A stretch of DNA of 64,000 nt, taken from NCBI GenBank assembly GCA_947044365.1, contig OX345650.1, positions 1,996,673 through 2,060,672 on the forward strand, written 5' to 3'. This DNA comes from Petrosia ficiformis (taxonomy: Eukaryota > Porifera > Demospongiae > Haplosclerida > Petrosiidae). Shown here piece by piece: positions 1-11,892 of the stretch (positions are counted from its first letter, which is position 1; each line of letters begins with the position of its first letter). A program made the position numbers and the translations under genes. The notes below the pieces were generated by a model. The model was given only the letters and a program-made list of their open reading frames with translations. It was not told the DNA's origin and did not search any database.

Positions 1-420
1 GACTTGCTACCCCCGAAAGCAGTCTTGAATCCAAAACAGACGACCACATCATCTGTAGTTTTATACATAGTTGCTAACTGTTTTCTGAGTTCAGCTTTGG
101 GAACATTTGCTCTTCCTGGATGTAAAACATCAACTACCTATCAAATATACTCTAATGACTTTAGACATAATGTTAGTATATAATTATACCATTTGTCGGC
201 GTTGTAATAGCCGATTAGTCATGAATTTCCTCGTTCTCACTGTAGCCGTATCAGACTACATAGAAATAAAACACAGCATTGTAATATATAGTGTTTGATA
301 TATTCCATTAAACAGTAGTACAATATAAATACTAACTCTATTACAGAAAGCTGCTTGCGATCATTCAAGTTAAAATTACAAGGATGTGTAAAGATTTATA
401 CACACACAAAAACTCACCAT
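1..420 (-). CDS. RPS24: 40S ribosomal protein S24 (eS24), 3' part cut by window edge
   Basis: Component of the small ribosomal subunit. Three exons are readable on the minus strand: 420-418 (the ATG alone, followed by GTGAGT), 255-190 (22 codons including [17 protein letters not shown]) and 137-1 (45 codons plus 2 nt, including [19 protein letters not shown] and FGFKTAFGG). Phases agree across both junctions. The order matches eS24 from the N-terminus to about residue 68; the rest lies outside the window. A first coding exon that holds only the start codon is also known for vertebrate RPS24, so that exon structure appears ancient. The gene is divergent from the Hakai gene, with 80 bp between the two ATGs. 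Confidence 0.95.
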
Positions 421-500
421 TTTTCCACGAGGTTAGAGCTATACAGTGCGCATTAATTAGATTTAAAGGTGTGGCTAATTTATTAATAATTACAATAATA
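421..500. promoter_or_regulatory. Shared divergent promoter, RPS24 / Hakai
   Basis: Only 80 bp separate the ATG of RPS24 (minus) from the first ATG of Hakai (plus), so both 5' UTRs and the core promoters must lie here or overlap the neighbouring gene. The RPS24 side has a pyrimidine-containing CTCTAACC shortly upstream of its ATG, which could belong to a 5' TOP start. This is inferred from position; no transcription start is shown. Confidence 0.6.
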
Positions 501-3500
501 ATGGAGGGTACAGTAAGAAAGAAGATTGCACTGAAATTAAAAGAACCTCCTTCTGTGGTAAATACACCTTCAACAATGGTCATACCACCATCAACCTGTG
601 AGTTCCAAATTATTAATCCGACTCCATTACTAAACTTAATTATTTAACTAGCATCATCTGAGTCACCTGATGTCTCGGGGAAGAAAGTAAATTTACCACT
701 TCATAAAGGACAAAAACTCCAATGGGACCAGCCATTGAATTTGATTGGGCGTGCAGTAACAGATCCATTATTACACATTTGTGAAATATGTGACAAACCG
801 ATATTAATATATGGAAGAATGGTGCGTATGTAGGACATACAAAAGTAATATCATGTTTCATAGACAGCCCATTCGTAGATTCTGACTTTAGGTGGCAAGC
901 AAAAAAATAAAAAGATGAATATCATTGAAATTAACTTTTAAGTAATCAGTTCTTGAAATAACGTCCAGCAATTACCCATTTTCTGAATATTTACCTCTTT
1001 GTCCAGACAAAATTGCATTTGAGTGGACAAATTGTCTGTTTAGTTATATGAATAATACAATAAAAGAAGTACAGTAACCTCACAGCGAGGTTAACTATTA
1101 GTCAAGACTCAAGAGCAGTCATAGCCTAGTGGGTTACTACTATATCTCATAAGCCATAAGTGGGTACAATGCTGACTTTAAAAGAAACAAAATCCATAAC
1201 TTGCTGGTGAAATATTGTTTTGTCCAGATATTTCTGCTGGACACTTTCTAAAACTATTTTGAGCACTGTTAATGGCCACTGCTAACATATTTAGTTGTTT
1301 CTGCTGGAATACATGAAGGCCATTTAAGGCCTTATGAATCATGGTAACATTCAATTGCTAAACACGTACTATATAGTCACTAACAGTTCACACCATTAAT
1401 TACTAATTCCCCTTTTATAAAGAAACGTTGTCGTCATGCCTTTTGTCGAGACTGTGCCAAAAAAGCTGGAGGGGAGTGTCCAAAGTGTCATGAAAGAGAA
1501 CAGACATTTGAAGAGGCAGCTATGGGTACTGTACATATATGTGCTCATGGTGGTGGAAGGTATGTAAATATTTATGTGCTATTACAAATGTAGCACAAAT
1601 AAATGATATTTTAAGGCAGTTCATGTCTTTGAGGAATACAGATCAATAGGTGTGTAAATAAGGATACATGGATAGAAATTAATATAGGATTTGCTGTTAG
1701 GGGGGAGGAACTCTCAGAAATGCTGTCTAAGGGATACTCGTCAAGGGTGCATACAAGGGAGGCTCTGGAATGTCCTTACAAGGTTTACATCTCCTCAAAT
1801 ATTTTAGTTAGTAGTCAAGACATTATTGAGTGAAGGTACTGTTTTTATATGTTGCCTTTGATGCAAGTTGCTATAGCTCCCCCACCCACCAAACCCAAAA
1901 AACAAACAACACAAATTCTAGCTTAGTTCTGGTGTAGTTCTTAATCTAACACATAAACACATACAGGGTTTCATTTAGGGGGTGGGACTAATGGGCACAG
2001 CACACCAACCCTGTCTACGCATCACCCCCACCATACATCACCCCTCGCCTTTCAAACTCAACTTTGCCTCCCCCCTTGAAATATTATCTAGAGTATAGCC
2101 TGTATGTAGCTCGTATATGAATATATCATCTTATCACTATATATAGGTATGATAATAAAGGGTGTGGTCGAAGTTATCTCTCCCAACGAGATCTTGATGC
2201 ACATATTGCTTATAGACATAATAAAGATAAAGTAACCTCTTCTTCCTCTGGTATTACTCAAATAACTCTGCCTCCAACCTTCTTTCCTTCGCCTGTTGTT
2301 TCAGGCACTGCTGTCCCAGTGAGTACACATTGAATGATATTTCCTTTCGAGTAAATTGAAGTAATAAGCAGTAGTGGATCCAGGATTTAAAGAAGAGAGG
2401 TTCTAATATGGAAGTATGATGTGTGAAGAAATTTTGATTTTATTTATTCATAACCAATCCATATACACAAAAGGTACTAACCCAACGAACCCTTCTCCCC
2501 TCCTGGATCCACTATCAGTATAATTATTATTTAAAGATAGTTTTTGTAATTGACAGGTCCAAAGAGCTGAGTATAGGCCCTCTAGCTGATAAAGACTTTA
2601 CATTCAGGGTTTACCCAACAATAAATAATGCATTTTTAACCAACAAAATTAAAATAACTCTTCATTTATGAATCACATAGTTAATTAATTGTATATTTGA
2701 ATCGTTTTTTTAATTCTGAATTCTAGCATTAAATGTGTATAATTACAGCACATGTAAAGTTATCATAATCTCATTTTAAGTTTGTTGAACACTTCATACT
2801 TTTTATTCTATTAGGCAGCAGCTCTTGCTAGTTTTCAACCTCAAGCAATTCCTCCACAAATGTAAGCATACAATATCTATAAATCATTATAATACTCTAT
2901 TAATTGTTTGTTTAAGTCCAAGGCCTCCAACTGGAAGCCTACTATATATATCCTACGCCTATCCCTATTCCTAGTTTTACTCCACAGACCGGTACCCAGG
3001 TAAGGCGAATCAAGATTGATAATATGCAGGAAGCTGCAAATTGGTTACCAAATGGAGCAACAACTTTAAAGATTGAAAGTTTTTCCTTATAAGATGGCTG
3101 AAAAATGAGCGTTTGTTTTGGAAAAATTAAAACCAATTTCTGCATGCGCAGTCACACAAAATATAATAATTATATATTATATATATATTATATATATGTA
3201 ATATATAAACCATAGCTTTGAAGTGTATTAACCTGTGGTGGTTGGTATATGTCATCTGCTGGTGTTGAGAGGTTTATGTGGATATATATACCCCTCGGCT
3301 TTACGAGCCTTGGGTTATATCCACATAAATCTGCAGGTGATATATCTGGAATATACACACCTCATAACCACGGTTTATATATTAATTAAAATTATAATAT
3401 TATATTTTGAGAAGGAACTTATGAGCAGTAAAACTGTCAAGGAGAGTCCACTGTAATGATTCCTGTTAGCTAGATCACATGCATAAGCTACACTAAATTC

Positions 3501-3677
3501 CTAATGTAAGTTTCTATTAACAGTCTGGGTGTGTACAGTTTGGACTCCTTTGTAGCTTCATTGCTCATAAGTTCATGACTACAATGTTTATTGATGACAT
3601 TGATAGTATTTTAAAAATCTGGTTTCAGATTCACTCAACCATCTTCAGCCAACTGGAATAGGCCACCAGGATTTTAA
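501..3677 (+). CDS. CBLL1: Hakai-type E3 ubiquitin ligase (CBLL1)
   Basis: Hakai is a RING ubiquitin ligase acting on tyrosine-phosphorylated cadherin complexes; it is also an accessory subunit of the m6A writer complex. Exons: 501-597, 652-821, 1423-1559, 2147-2318, 2815-2861, then probably 3629-3677. The RING runs CEICDKPILIYGRM (exon 2), KRCRHAFCRDCAKK and CPKCHERE (exon 3). It is followed by the Hakai-specific zinc module with GCGRSYLSQRDLDAHI (exon 4), so the paired C and H ligands are present. Phases agree through exon 5. Joining exon 5 to 3629 gives a short Pro/Asn-rich tail ending NRPPGF and a stop, about 223 residues in all, far shorter than vertebrate Hakai (about 490). A proline-rich open stretch at 2916-2999 could be a further exon, but in the incoming frame it meets TAG. 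The 3' end is therefore uncertain. Confidence 0.85.
3205..3380. mobile_element. Fold-back (MITE-like) element with CTCG...CGAG loop
   Basis: Inner arms around GTTTATGTGGATATATA and its near-complement TTATATCCACATAAAT flank the loop CTCGGCTTTACGAG. The outer flanks (CCTGTGGTGGTT and AACCACGG) also pair partly. It lies in the 3' part of Hakai. The layout resembles the fold-backs at 21.6 kb and 25.8 kb. Confidence 0.55.
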
Positions 3678-4102
3678 TGATGTGACTAGTAATGATAGTT
3701 TAATGCAATTATTCATTATGCATTCTTTTTGCAAACTACATTAGAGAATGAATTTAATACCTGCATTATCTCTATTGCAGCTATTACTAAAAACAGAACA
3801 GAATCATAATAATTATATTATAGTACAGGTACATGTATGTTGCCATACTAAATTTATTCTTCATCTAATATCCATCTTATTTTCACAAAAAATGTTGTAT
3901 AATTTATTAAGAAAAAAAAAACAAAACAGAATATCTCGCTAGTATATATAATCCACAATTTATGTTAAGCCAGAATCCTTTTCCTTGGGTCTGGCTTTAA
4001 GACACAAGGTCAACTTTAAAAATTAAAACAAAACAACAATTCATGTAAATGTCAACATGCCACAAAGTGTACCTAATTATAAATATACATTATTAATATA
4101 CA
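3678..4102. other. Convergent intergenic gap, Hakai / TPR-CHAT
   Basis: About 425 bp of AT-rich sequence between two 3' ends. It contains a small stem, AAGCCAGA...TCTGGCTT, at about 3,965-3,998. No credible coding sequence was seen. Confidence 0.5.
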
Positions 4103-7100
4103 TCATGGTATAATAGGTTTATCCAATCCATAACACACAAAGCCACCCCAGTGTGACCAATGCTTATGTGTAGGACTGTCGAAAAGAGCCTTCTTTGCAT
4201 AGCTAAGAGCTTGAGATGGGCGAACACCTGAGTTCAGTAAGCGATCATAGAAGAACTTAGAGAATTCAGCTGCAGACTGATCCTTGACTGACCAAAGGGT
4301 AGCAATCACAGTTTCAGCACCAGCTGTAAGAAATGAATTAGCAAGATTCCCCACTGGCTCTTGCATAGGAGCGTCACCCAAACTCGAGTTACAAGTAGAA
4401 AGAAATACAAGTTTTGTTCCGTGGAGATTCATAGTGGAAATTGCTAGAGATGGTAGTTGGCCTGTACCACAACTGGGTATTAGTTGCCTGAAATTCTTTT
4501 TGGAATATGTATTGAAACCAGCCAAAGCCACAGCTGACTCCAAGTCAGAAAAGAAATTGCCGCGAAGAGGAGAACGACAAGGATACCCACATGCATGAGA
4601 AGATATATGGAGTATTAATGGCCTTGTAATGGACAAGACATTCTGTAAAGTTGCATCGCCAGAAGATAAAACTTTCACATCTATTCCTCTGGACTGTAAA
4701 CAGAAAAAAATGAAGTCTGCTTCGCTTTTTGAGTGCTCTAGTTGTTCCAAGCTTTGTCCAGGTGTTGAAGAAATGTTGAGATAGCTGCTTAAATAACTGG
4801 CCAACCTATCAATAACATCAAAACCTGAAGCCTGTGTTTTCAGCTCAAAATCTGGATCTGCAACAATATAACATGATTTTGGTAGGTCAGAAGTTGAACT
4901 GTCTTCTGTTTCAAGACTACAAACGTTTTCCATTATGGTCAATGGTTTAAGCAAGGAAACTACACTGATTGGACATAATTCATTCAGAGGTTTATGCTGG
5001 AGCATCGAGTTGTCCACATTCAGAAGAAGCATATCGAATGGAATAAATGCTATATCAGTATCAAGTCGTACATACACTTCACTTAATGCCTTGGAAGTCA
5101 TAACTTGCAGTACAGGTTCAGGAAGAATTAGCTTAGCTAAAACAGAAAGCTCAAAGGAAATTCTCGAATCTAAAATAGTTGTGTCTTTTTGTTCCCAGTA
5201 CATTGTTCTGCACTGGTTCATCAAGTGTACAGTTACAGCTGCTTGCTTTCTAATGGCATCATAATCTAATGGAAAAGAGGTTGGAGGTTCCCCCTTTTTC
5301 GCAAAAACACAATAAGCTTCCATGGGAGTTTCAGAAAAGGGAATAAAAAATATATAGTCCAAAAATATACTCTTCTCTGGAAGTTGATTCAGAAAGGTCT
5401 GATAATTCCGTTCGCCAACGCAATTTAAAACAGATTTTGCATTGACCCGTAAACATTCTTCTTCTTTTGAGATTTGCTGTAAGAATAACTCCTTCAGATA
5501 TGCTGACGAGGCTGAATTTGAACTTAGCTGTTTGTTATAGTTTTCAAAGAAATCGGCAAAAGATTTTCTCAGTCCTACTGAGATAAGGCAAGAACGAAAC
5601 TCAACAAACAAGCACTTCCAACGTAGGCTGACATCAAAAAAGAGTTGTGGTTTCTTCAGAACAGAAGCCTGACAAAGGACCAACTGACGAAATGGCACAA
5701 TAGTTGTTCGACACTGATCAAGTTTTAGGGCATGTGCTTCGAGCAAATGGCCTAAAACCTGGAAGAAGGCTTGCTCACCTCGAGTGAATACTTTCAACGC
5801 TGTATCTTGATCCCCAAGCTGCATATAGATACCTAATGTAATAGAAATGGATTGGTATATATACAAAAACGATCAATGAATATAATTAAAAATATAAGTG
5901 TTTCATTAACCTGTCATTGTAAGAATCTCTTCAACTTCTCCAAGTGAAAGAAACTCCACAGAGTCTAGGTCATTGAAACGTTTCTCAAGAAAGTTCTGAA
6001 CTTTCTTTGGGTTCTGTTTGACAAAAGTAGAAGCATTTTCAACAGTCATTGGTAGATGAGTTAGCAGAGGTGGTGAAGATAATGTTGGCATCATTATATT
6101 GCAATGAATATTGTGTAGAGTCTGCTCTGCAAGATGACAATTCTTTTGATAATCTGGCAAATGTTTAGGGCATCTTTGTATGGCCTCTTCAAGTGTATGC
6201 TTGTATCGTTTTACCGTTGACATCTCAGAGGGATTGAGTGTATACATACGCCCGACAAAAGAATCCAATACTGCACACAGTCGCCCAATATACATGCTGT
6301 AATAGTCGTCTGTATTAAGAATTGATGACGTGAATAATGGAAGCAAAGAACGGTTTGACAACTCTGCAGCATGATGCCCAGTGTTTGATTCACATAGAAT
6401 ATTTGTACGATTTAGTATGACTAACACTATCAGCCCATATATTGGACGAAATATCGGATACAATGCTGGATCAACGTCCTTCTCAAAAAATTGCACCAAC
6501 AGTTCAGTTCTAGTAACCATCTTTTGTTCCATTTCAATTTTTGCTTTTGGATTAATAGAATATGGGATGATTTCATGAGGAAGGTATTTCATCCATTCTT
6601 TAACACAACTGCTCAAGGGCTCTCCAAAGTCAGTTAATACTTTCTCGATCTGTTCAGCACAACTGAATAAACATTGTTCTGTTAGCTTTTGATTCAGTGG
6701 TACTTCACCATTAAGAGAACGTAACAAGCAAGCTAAGACAGTAAGATAATCCTTTGAAAGGATATGAATACCTGTTGGAAGTTCTATACTTCCTTCTGGC
6801 AACCGATTAACCTCCCCACATGCTTCAAACCACCTTTTCACAAACTCTCTTTTTATATTCCCTTCTGCGGTTACTCTGAAACCTTCTTCAGCGGTTTTCA
6901 TAACCTGGACATAATTTTTCAACCCTTCCAAGGCAGCAATCTTTCTTATGTACCCTTTTGACCATCCAGGACTTTCTTTGATGCACTGAGATGCATCTGC
7001 AAGTGCCATTTCAAAGCTTCCGAGTTTAGAATATGTAGCACTTCTATTGCTGTAGACTACTGCACTTTTAACATCCAGACTTAGCGCTCGGGTGTACTTA

Positions 7101-7177
7101 TCAAGAGCTTCCGTATATTCCCCCTTCTTGAACAGAACGTTTCCTTCATTCTTGAGACTGTCAACACTTTCTGCCAT
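4103..7177 (-). CDS. TPR-CHAT domain protein, putative caspase-like cysteine protease
   Basis: Two exons, 7177-5911 and 5832-4103, with a 78-bp intron and matching phases, give 998 residues. The N-terminus (MAESVDSLKNEGNVLFKKG) starts three TPRs of the STI1/HOP type up to about residue 120. The middle is helical, with a further TPR-like stretch after the intron (QLGDQDTALKVFTRGEQAF). The C-terminus is a CHAT domain (Caspase HetF Associated with TPRs, clan CD). The His sits in LHISSHA (His835) and the Cys in FLSTCNSSLG (Cys903), followed by the family-typical GAETVIATLWSVKD. Both catalytic residues are present, so the fold looks active. ATG 7177 was chosen because the frame upstream offers only GTG. 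Bacterial and animal CHAT proteins (for example TTC28) share this layout; the substrate is unknown. No signal peptide or membrane segment is seen. Death-fold genes follow upstream. Confidence 0.88.
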
Positions 7178-7500
7178 TCTACAACACACCCCAAATTTTG
7201 CATAGGCGGATCAGCCACGTGACTGTAGCATGGCTTCTGGAATCAACCAGGTAAAGGAGAAGAAGGCTAGATAGGGAGAGGAGACGTTCTCATTATGACA
7301 ATATGGATTGTTTCTTGGAGTCTTCATGAAGAGAGTTTTGGTGTTAATACAACAATTAATCCCCTTTGTTGTTGTATTTCATGTATTTTACAAATTGTCC
7401 GATACGCAAGCAAGCATAATATGTTCACTTTCTAAGCTAATTGTACATATTTTATGTGCACGAGACTGATCTGCATATATATGTATGCCTTAGTTAATTT
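7178..7500. other. Upstream region of TPR-CHAT; possible divergent first exon
   Basis: Contains CCACGTGACT (an E-box core) at about 7,215. On the plus strand there is a short open start, ATG GCT TCT GGA ATC AAC CAG, followed by GTAAAG at about 7,231-7,256. This could be a first exon of a divergent transcript, but no downstream plus-strand exon was found. The block touching the TPR-CHAT start (TGCCATTCTACAACACACCC) recurs at about 13,830, a duplication scar. Confidence 0.35.
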
Positions 7501-7509
7501 TAATAAAAA

Positions 7510-7960
7510 TTAATCTTTATTGAAACTATATAATTATGTATATGAAATACTCTGGCTTCTGTCAAAACCAACAACATTATGTTTCTCAGCAATGTTTGTA
7601 GCTAAACGATAATTATTAACTAGCTTTCCACGAATTGCTGCTGCTAAACCCTTTCAAGGAGGACATGGTTTCTGTACCATGTCTTGTTGACCTATTCATG
7701 CAGTGATTATGCGTCTTGCATTCATCCACATTTCCACCACTCTCCTTTTTAATCTTCATCAAGGTAGTGTCATATAAGCCTAATGCCATTCCTAGGTTTT
7801 CCCAATTATCAGATAGGTCAGACACATCTTTAAGAATCTCCTAAAGTAATTCACAATTTATCTATTTATCATTTAACATACCAAGTTGAGAATCTCCACA
7901 TACATCTGAGAATAAACATAGAGTGAATGTTTAATTAAATATTGGAAAATAAAATGTAAT
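7510..7960 (-). pseudogene. Broken death-domain exon, copy of the 13.9-14.4 kb exon
   Basis: The minus strand reads VSDLSDNWENLGMALGLYD and TTLMKIKKESGGNVDECK, almost identical to the death-domain exon of kelch-death copy A (13,905-14,233). After DECK a 2-nt deletion (CAAGACG where copy A has CAAAAGACG) shifts the frame. The downstream AATAAA context and the upstream intron sequence are also shared with copy A. No kelch exons follow it; instead there is an inverted repeat and then minisatellite. This is best read as the 3' stump of a third kelch-death gene. Confidence 0.8.
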
Positions 7961-7969
7961 GTTCAATTG

Positions 7970-8232
7970 ATTTAAGAATAGATCTGGTAACTGATTTAGG
8001 AATATATCAGTTCGTGCAAGTTATTCAAGAAAAGCTATGTCAACTGAATGTAATACTTTTCACAGACTAATCTAGTGAGAATGTCAAGTGAACCACATGG
8101 AGGTAAGTTAATCATAATATTATGATTAACTTAGTCTGTGAAAAGTATTACATTCAGTTGACATAGCTTTTCTTGAATAACTTGCACGAACTGATATATT
8201 CCTAATTCAGTTACCAGATCTATTCTTAAATC
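7970..8232. repeat. Inverted repeat, about 100-bp arms, with inverted exon in loop
   Basis: Arms 7970-8070 and 8131-8232 are complementary over about 100 bp with about one mismatch. The 60-nt loop holds an inverted copy of the short exon found at 14,399-14,426 (coding SSEPHGG, then GTAAGTT) and a perfect 30-bp palindrome at 8,103-8,132. In copy A the same exon lies on the minus strand; here it reads on the plus strand. Confidence 0.85.
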
Positions 8233-11200
8233 GATTACCAGATCGCTTACCAGATCAGTCACCATATCGCTTACCAGATCAGTTACCAGATCGCTTATCA
8301 GATCAGTCACCAGACCAGTTACAAGATCAGTCACAAGATCGGTCGCCAGATCGCTTACTAGATCAATTACCAGATCGGTTACCAGATCGATTACCAGATC
8401 GCTGACCAGATCAGTCACCATATCACTTACCAGATCGCTTACCAGATCACTTACCAGATCACTTACTAGATCAGTCACCATATCAGATACCAGATCGGTT
8501 ACCAGATCAGTCACCAGATCACTTACCAGATCAGTCACCAGATCGGTTACCAGATCAGTCACCAGATCGGTTACCAGATCGATTACCAGATTGCTTACCA
8601 GATCAGTCACCAGATCGCTTACCAGATCACTTACCAGATCACTTACCAGATCAGTCTCCAGATCGGTTACCACATCAGTCACCAGATCACTTACCAGATC
8701 AGTCACCAGATCGGTTACCAGATCAGTCTCCAGATCGCTTACCAGATCAGTCACCAGATCGCTTACCAGATCAGTCACCAGATCGATTACCAGATCGCTT
8801 ACCAGATCAGTCACCATATCGCTTACCAGATCACTTACCAGATCACTTACCAGATCAGTCTCCAGATCGGTTACCACATCAGTCACCAGATCACTTACCA
8901 GATCAGTCACCAGATCGGTTACCAGATCAGTCTCCAGATCGCTTACCAGATCAGTCTCCAGATCGCTCACCAGATCAGTTACCAGATCAGTCACCATATC
9001 GGTTACCAGATCGGTTACCAGATCAGTCACCAGATCACTTACCAGATCAGTCACCAGATCGCTTACCAGATCAGTCACCAGATCGATTACCAGATCGCTT
9101 ACCAGATCAGTCACCATATCGCTTACCAGATCAGTCACCAGATCACTTACCAGATCAGTCACCATATCGCTTACCAGATCGCTTACCAGATCACTTACCA
9201 GATCACTTACCAGATCGCTTACCAGATCAGTCACCATATTGCTTACCAGATCGCTTACCAGATAACTTACCATATCACTTACCAGATCGCTTACCAGATC
9301 ACTTACCAGATCACTTACTAGATCAGTCACCATATCAGATACCAGATCGGTTACCAGATTAGTCACCAGATCACTTACCAGATCAGTCACCAGATCGGTT
9401 ACCAGATCAGTCACCAGATCGGTTACCAGATCGATTACCAGATTGCTTACCAGATCAGTCACCAGATCGCTTACCAGATCACTTACCAGATCACTTACCA
9501 GATCACTTACCAGATCACTTACCAGATCAGTCTCCAGATCGGTTACCACATCAGTCACCAGATCACTTACCAGATCAGTCACCAGATCGGTTACCAGATC
9601 AGTCTCCAGATCGCTTACCAGATCAGTCTCCAGATCGCTCACCAGATCAGTTACCAGATCAGTCACCATATCGGTTACCAGATCGGTTACCAGATCAGTC
9701 ACCAGATCACTTACCAGATCAGTCACCAGATCGCTTACCAGATCAGTCACCAGATCGATTACCAGATCGCTTACCAGATCAGTCACCATATCGCTTACCA
9801 GATCAGTCACCAGATCACTTACCAGATCAGTCACCATATCGCTTACCAGATCGCTTACCAGATCACTTACCAGATCACTTACCAGATCGCTTACCAGATC
9901 AGTCACCATATTGCTTACCAGATCGCTTACCAGATAACTTACCAGATCACTTACCAGATCGCTTACCAGATCAGTCACCATATCGCTTACCAGATCAGTC
10001 ACCAGATCACTTACCAGATCAGTCACCATATCGCTTACCAGATCGCTTACCAGATCACTTACCAGATCACTTACCAGATCGCTTACCAGATCAGTCACCA
10101 TATTGCTTACCAGATCGCTTACCAGATAACTTACCAGATCACTTACCAGATCACTTACCAGATCAGTCACCATATCGCTTACCAGATCGCTTACCAGATC
10201 AGTCACCAGATCACTTACCAGATCAGTCACCAGATCGCTTACCAGATCAGTCACCAGATCGATTACCAGATCTCTTACCAGATCAGTCACCATATCGCTT
10301 ACCAGATCAGTCACCAGATCACTTACCAGATCAGTCACCAGATCGCTTACCAGATCAGTCACCAGATCGATTACCAGATCGCTTACCAGATCAGTCACCA
10401 TATCGCTTACCAGATCAGTCACCAGATCACTTACCAGATCAGTCACCATATCGCTTACCAGATCGCTTACCAGATCACTTACCAGATCGCTTACCAGATC
10501 AGTCACCATATTGCTTACCAGATCGCTTACCAGATAACTTACCAGATCACTTACCAGATCGCTTACCAGATCAGTCACCATATCGCTTACCAGATCAGTC
10601 ACCAGATCACTTACCAGATCAGTCACCATATCGCTTACCAGATCGCTTACCAGATCACTTACCAGATCACTTACCAGATCGCTTACCAGATCAGTCACCA
10701 TATTGCTTACCAGATCGCTTACCAGATAACTTACCAGATCACTTACCAGATCACTTACCAGATCAGTCACCATATCGCTTACCAGATCGCTTACCAGATC
10801 AGTCACCAGATCACTTACCAGATCAGTCACCAGATCGCTTACCAGATCAGTCACCAGATCGATTACCAGATCTCTTACCAGATCAGTCACCATATCGCTT
10901 ACCAGATCAGTCACCAGATCACTTACCAGATCAGTCACCAGATCGCTTACCAGATCAGTCACCAGATCGATTACCAGATCGCTTACCAGATCAGTCACCA
11001 TATCGCTTACCAGATCAGTCACCAGATCACTTACCAGATCAGTCACCATATCGCTTACCAGATCGCTTACCAGATCACTTACCAGATCACTTACCAGATC
11101 GCTTACCAGATCAGTCACCATATTGCTTACCAGATCGCTTACCAGATAACTTACCAGATCACTTACCAGATCGCTTACCAGATCAGTCACCATATCGCTT

Positions 11201-11880
11201 ACCAGATCGCTTACCAGATCAGTCACCATATCGCTTACCAGATCGCTTACCAGATCACTTACCAGATCACTTACCAGATCGCTTACCAGATCAGTCACCA
11301 TATTGCTTACCAGATCGCTTACCAGATAACTTACCAGATCACTTACCAGATCACTTACCAGATCAGTCACCATATCGCTTACCAGATCGCTTACCAGATC
11401 AGTCACCAGATCACTTACCAGATCAGTCACCAGATCGCTTACCAGATCAGTCACCAGATCGATTACCAGATCTCTTACCAGATCAGTCACCATATCGCTT
11501 ACCAGATCAGTCACCAGATCACTTACCAGATCAGTCACCAGATTGCTTACCAGATCACTTACCAGATCTCTTACCAGATCAGTCACCATATCGCTTATAA
11601 TTACCAGATCAGTCACCAGATCACTTACCAGATCAGTCACCATATCGGTTACCAGATCGCTTACCAGATCAGTCACCAGATCGCTTACCAGATCAGTTAC
11701 CAGATCAGTCACCAGATCGGTTACCAGATCAGTCACCAGATCGGTTACCAGATCAGTCACCAGATCGGTCACCAGATCGGTCACCAGATTGCTTACTAGA
11801 TCACTTAATAGATCACTTACCAGATTGTTTCCCAGATCGATTGCCAGATAGGTCACCAGATCGATCACTAAATTGTTTAC
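8203..11880. repeat. 3.7-kb minisatellite of 12-bp units with 600-bp higher-order repeat
   Basis: About 305 copies of a 12-bp unit, TTACCAGATCNN or TCACCAGATCNN, nearly all in register. The unit length is a multiple of three, so very long open frames arise: (DLVTDLVS)n on minus, 1,250 codons, and (RSLTRSVT)n on plus. Higher-order structure is visible: the marker ATTACCAGATCTCTTACC recurs at about 10,262, 10,862 and 11,462, exactly 600 bp (50 units) apart. Blocks at 8,581 and 9,421 repeat with an 840-bp shift (70 units). I regard it as non-coding satellite. Confidence 0.93.
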
Positions 11881-11892
11881 CAAAACGATCGG

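Noticed and set aside
7231..7256. V-ATPase subunit G-like start (MASGINQ)
   Set aside because: Only seven codons before a donor; no downstream plus-strand exon with subunit G features was found.
8131..11883. 1,250-residue minus-strand frame (DLVTDLVS)n as a giant repeat protein
   Set aside because: It is the automatic result of a 12-bp satellite with no stop in that phase; the plus strand is also open over long stretches, there is no start context, no splice signal and no unique domain beyond the inverted-repeat border.
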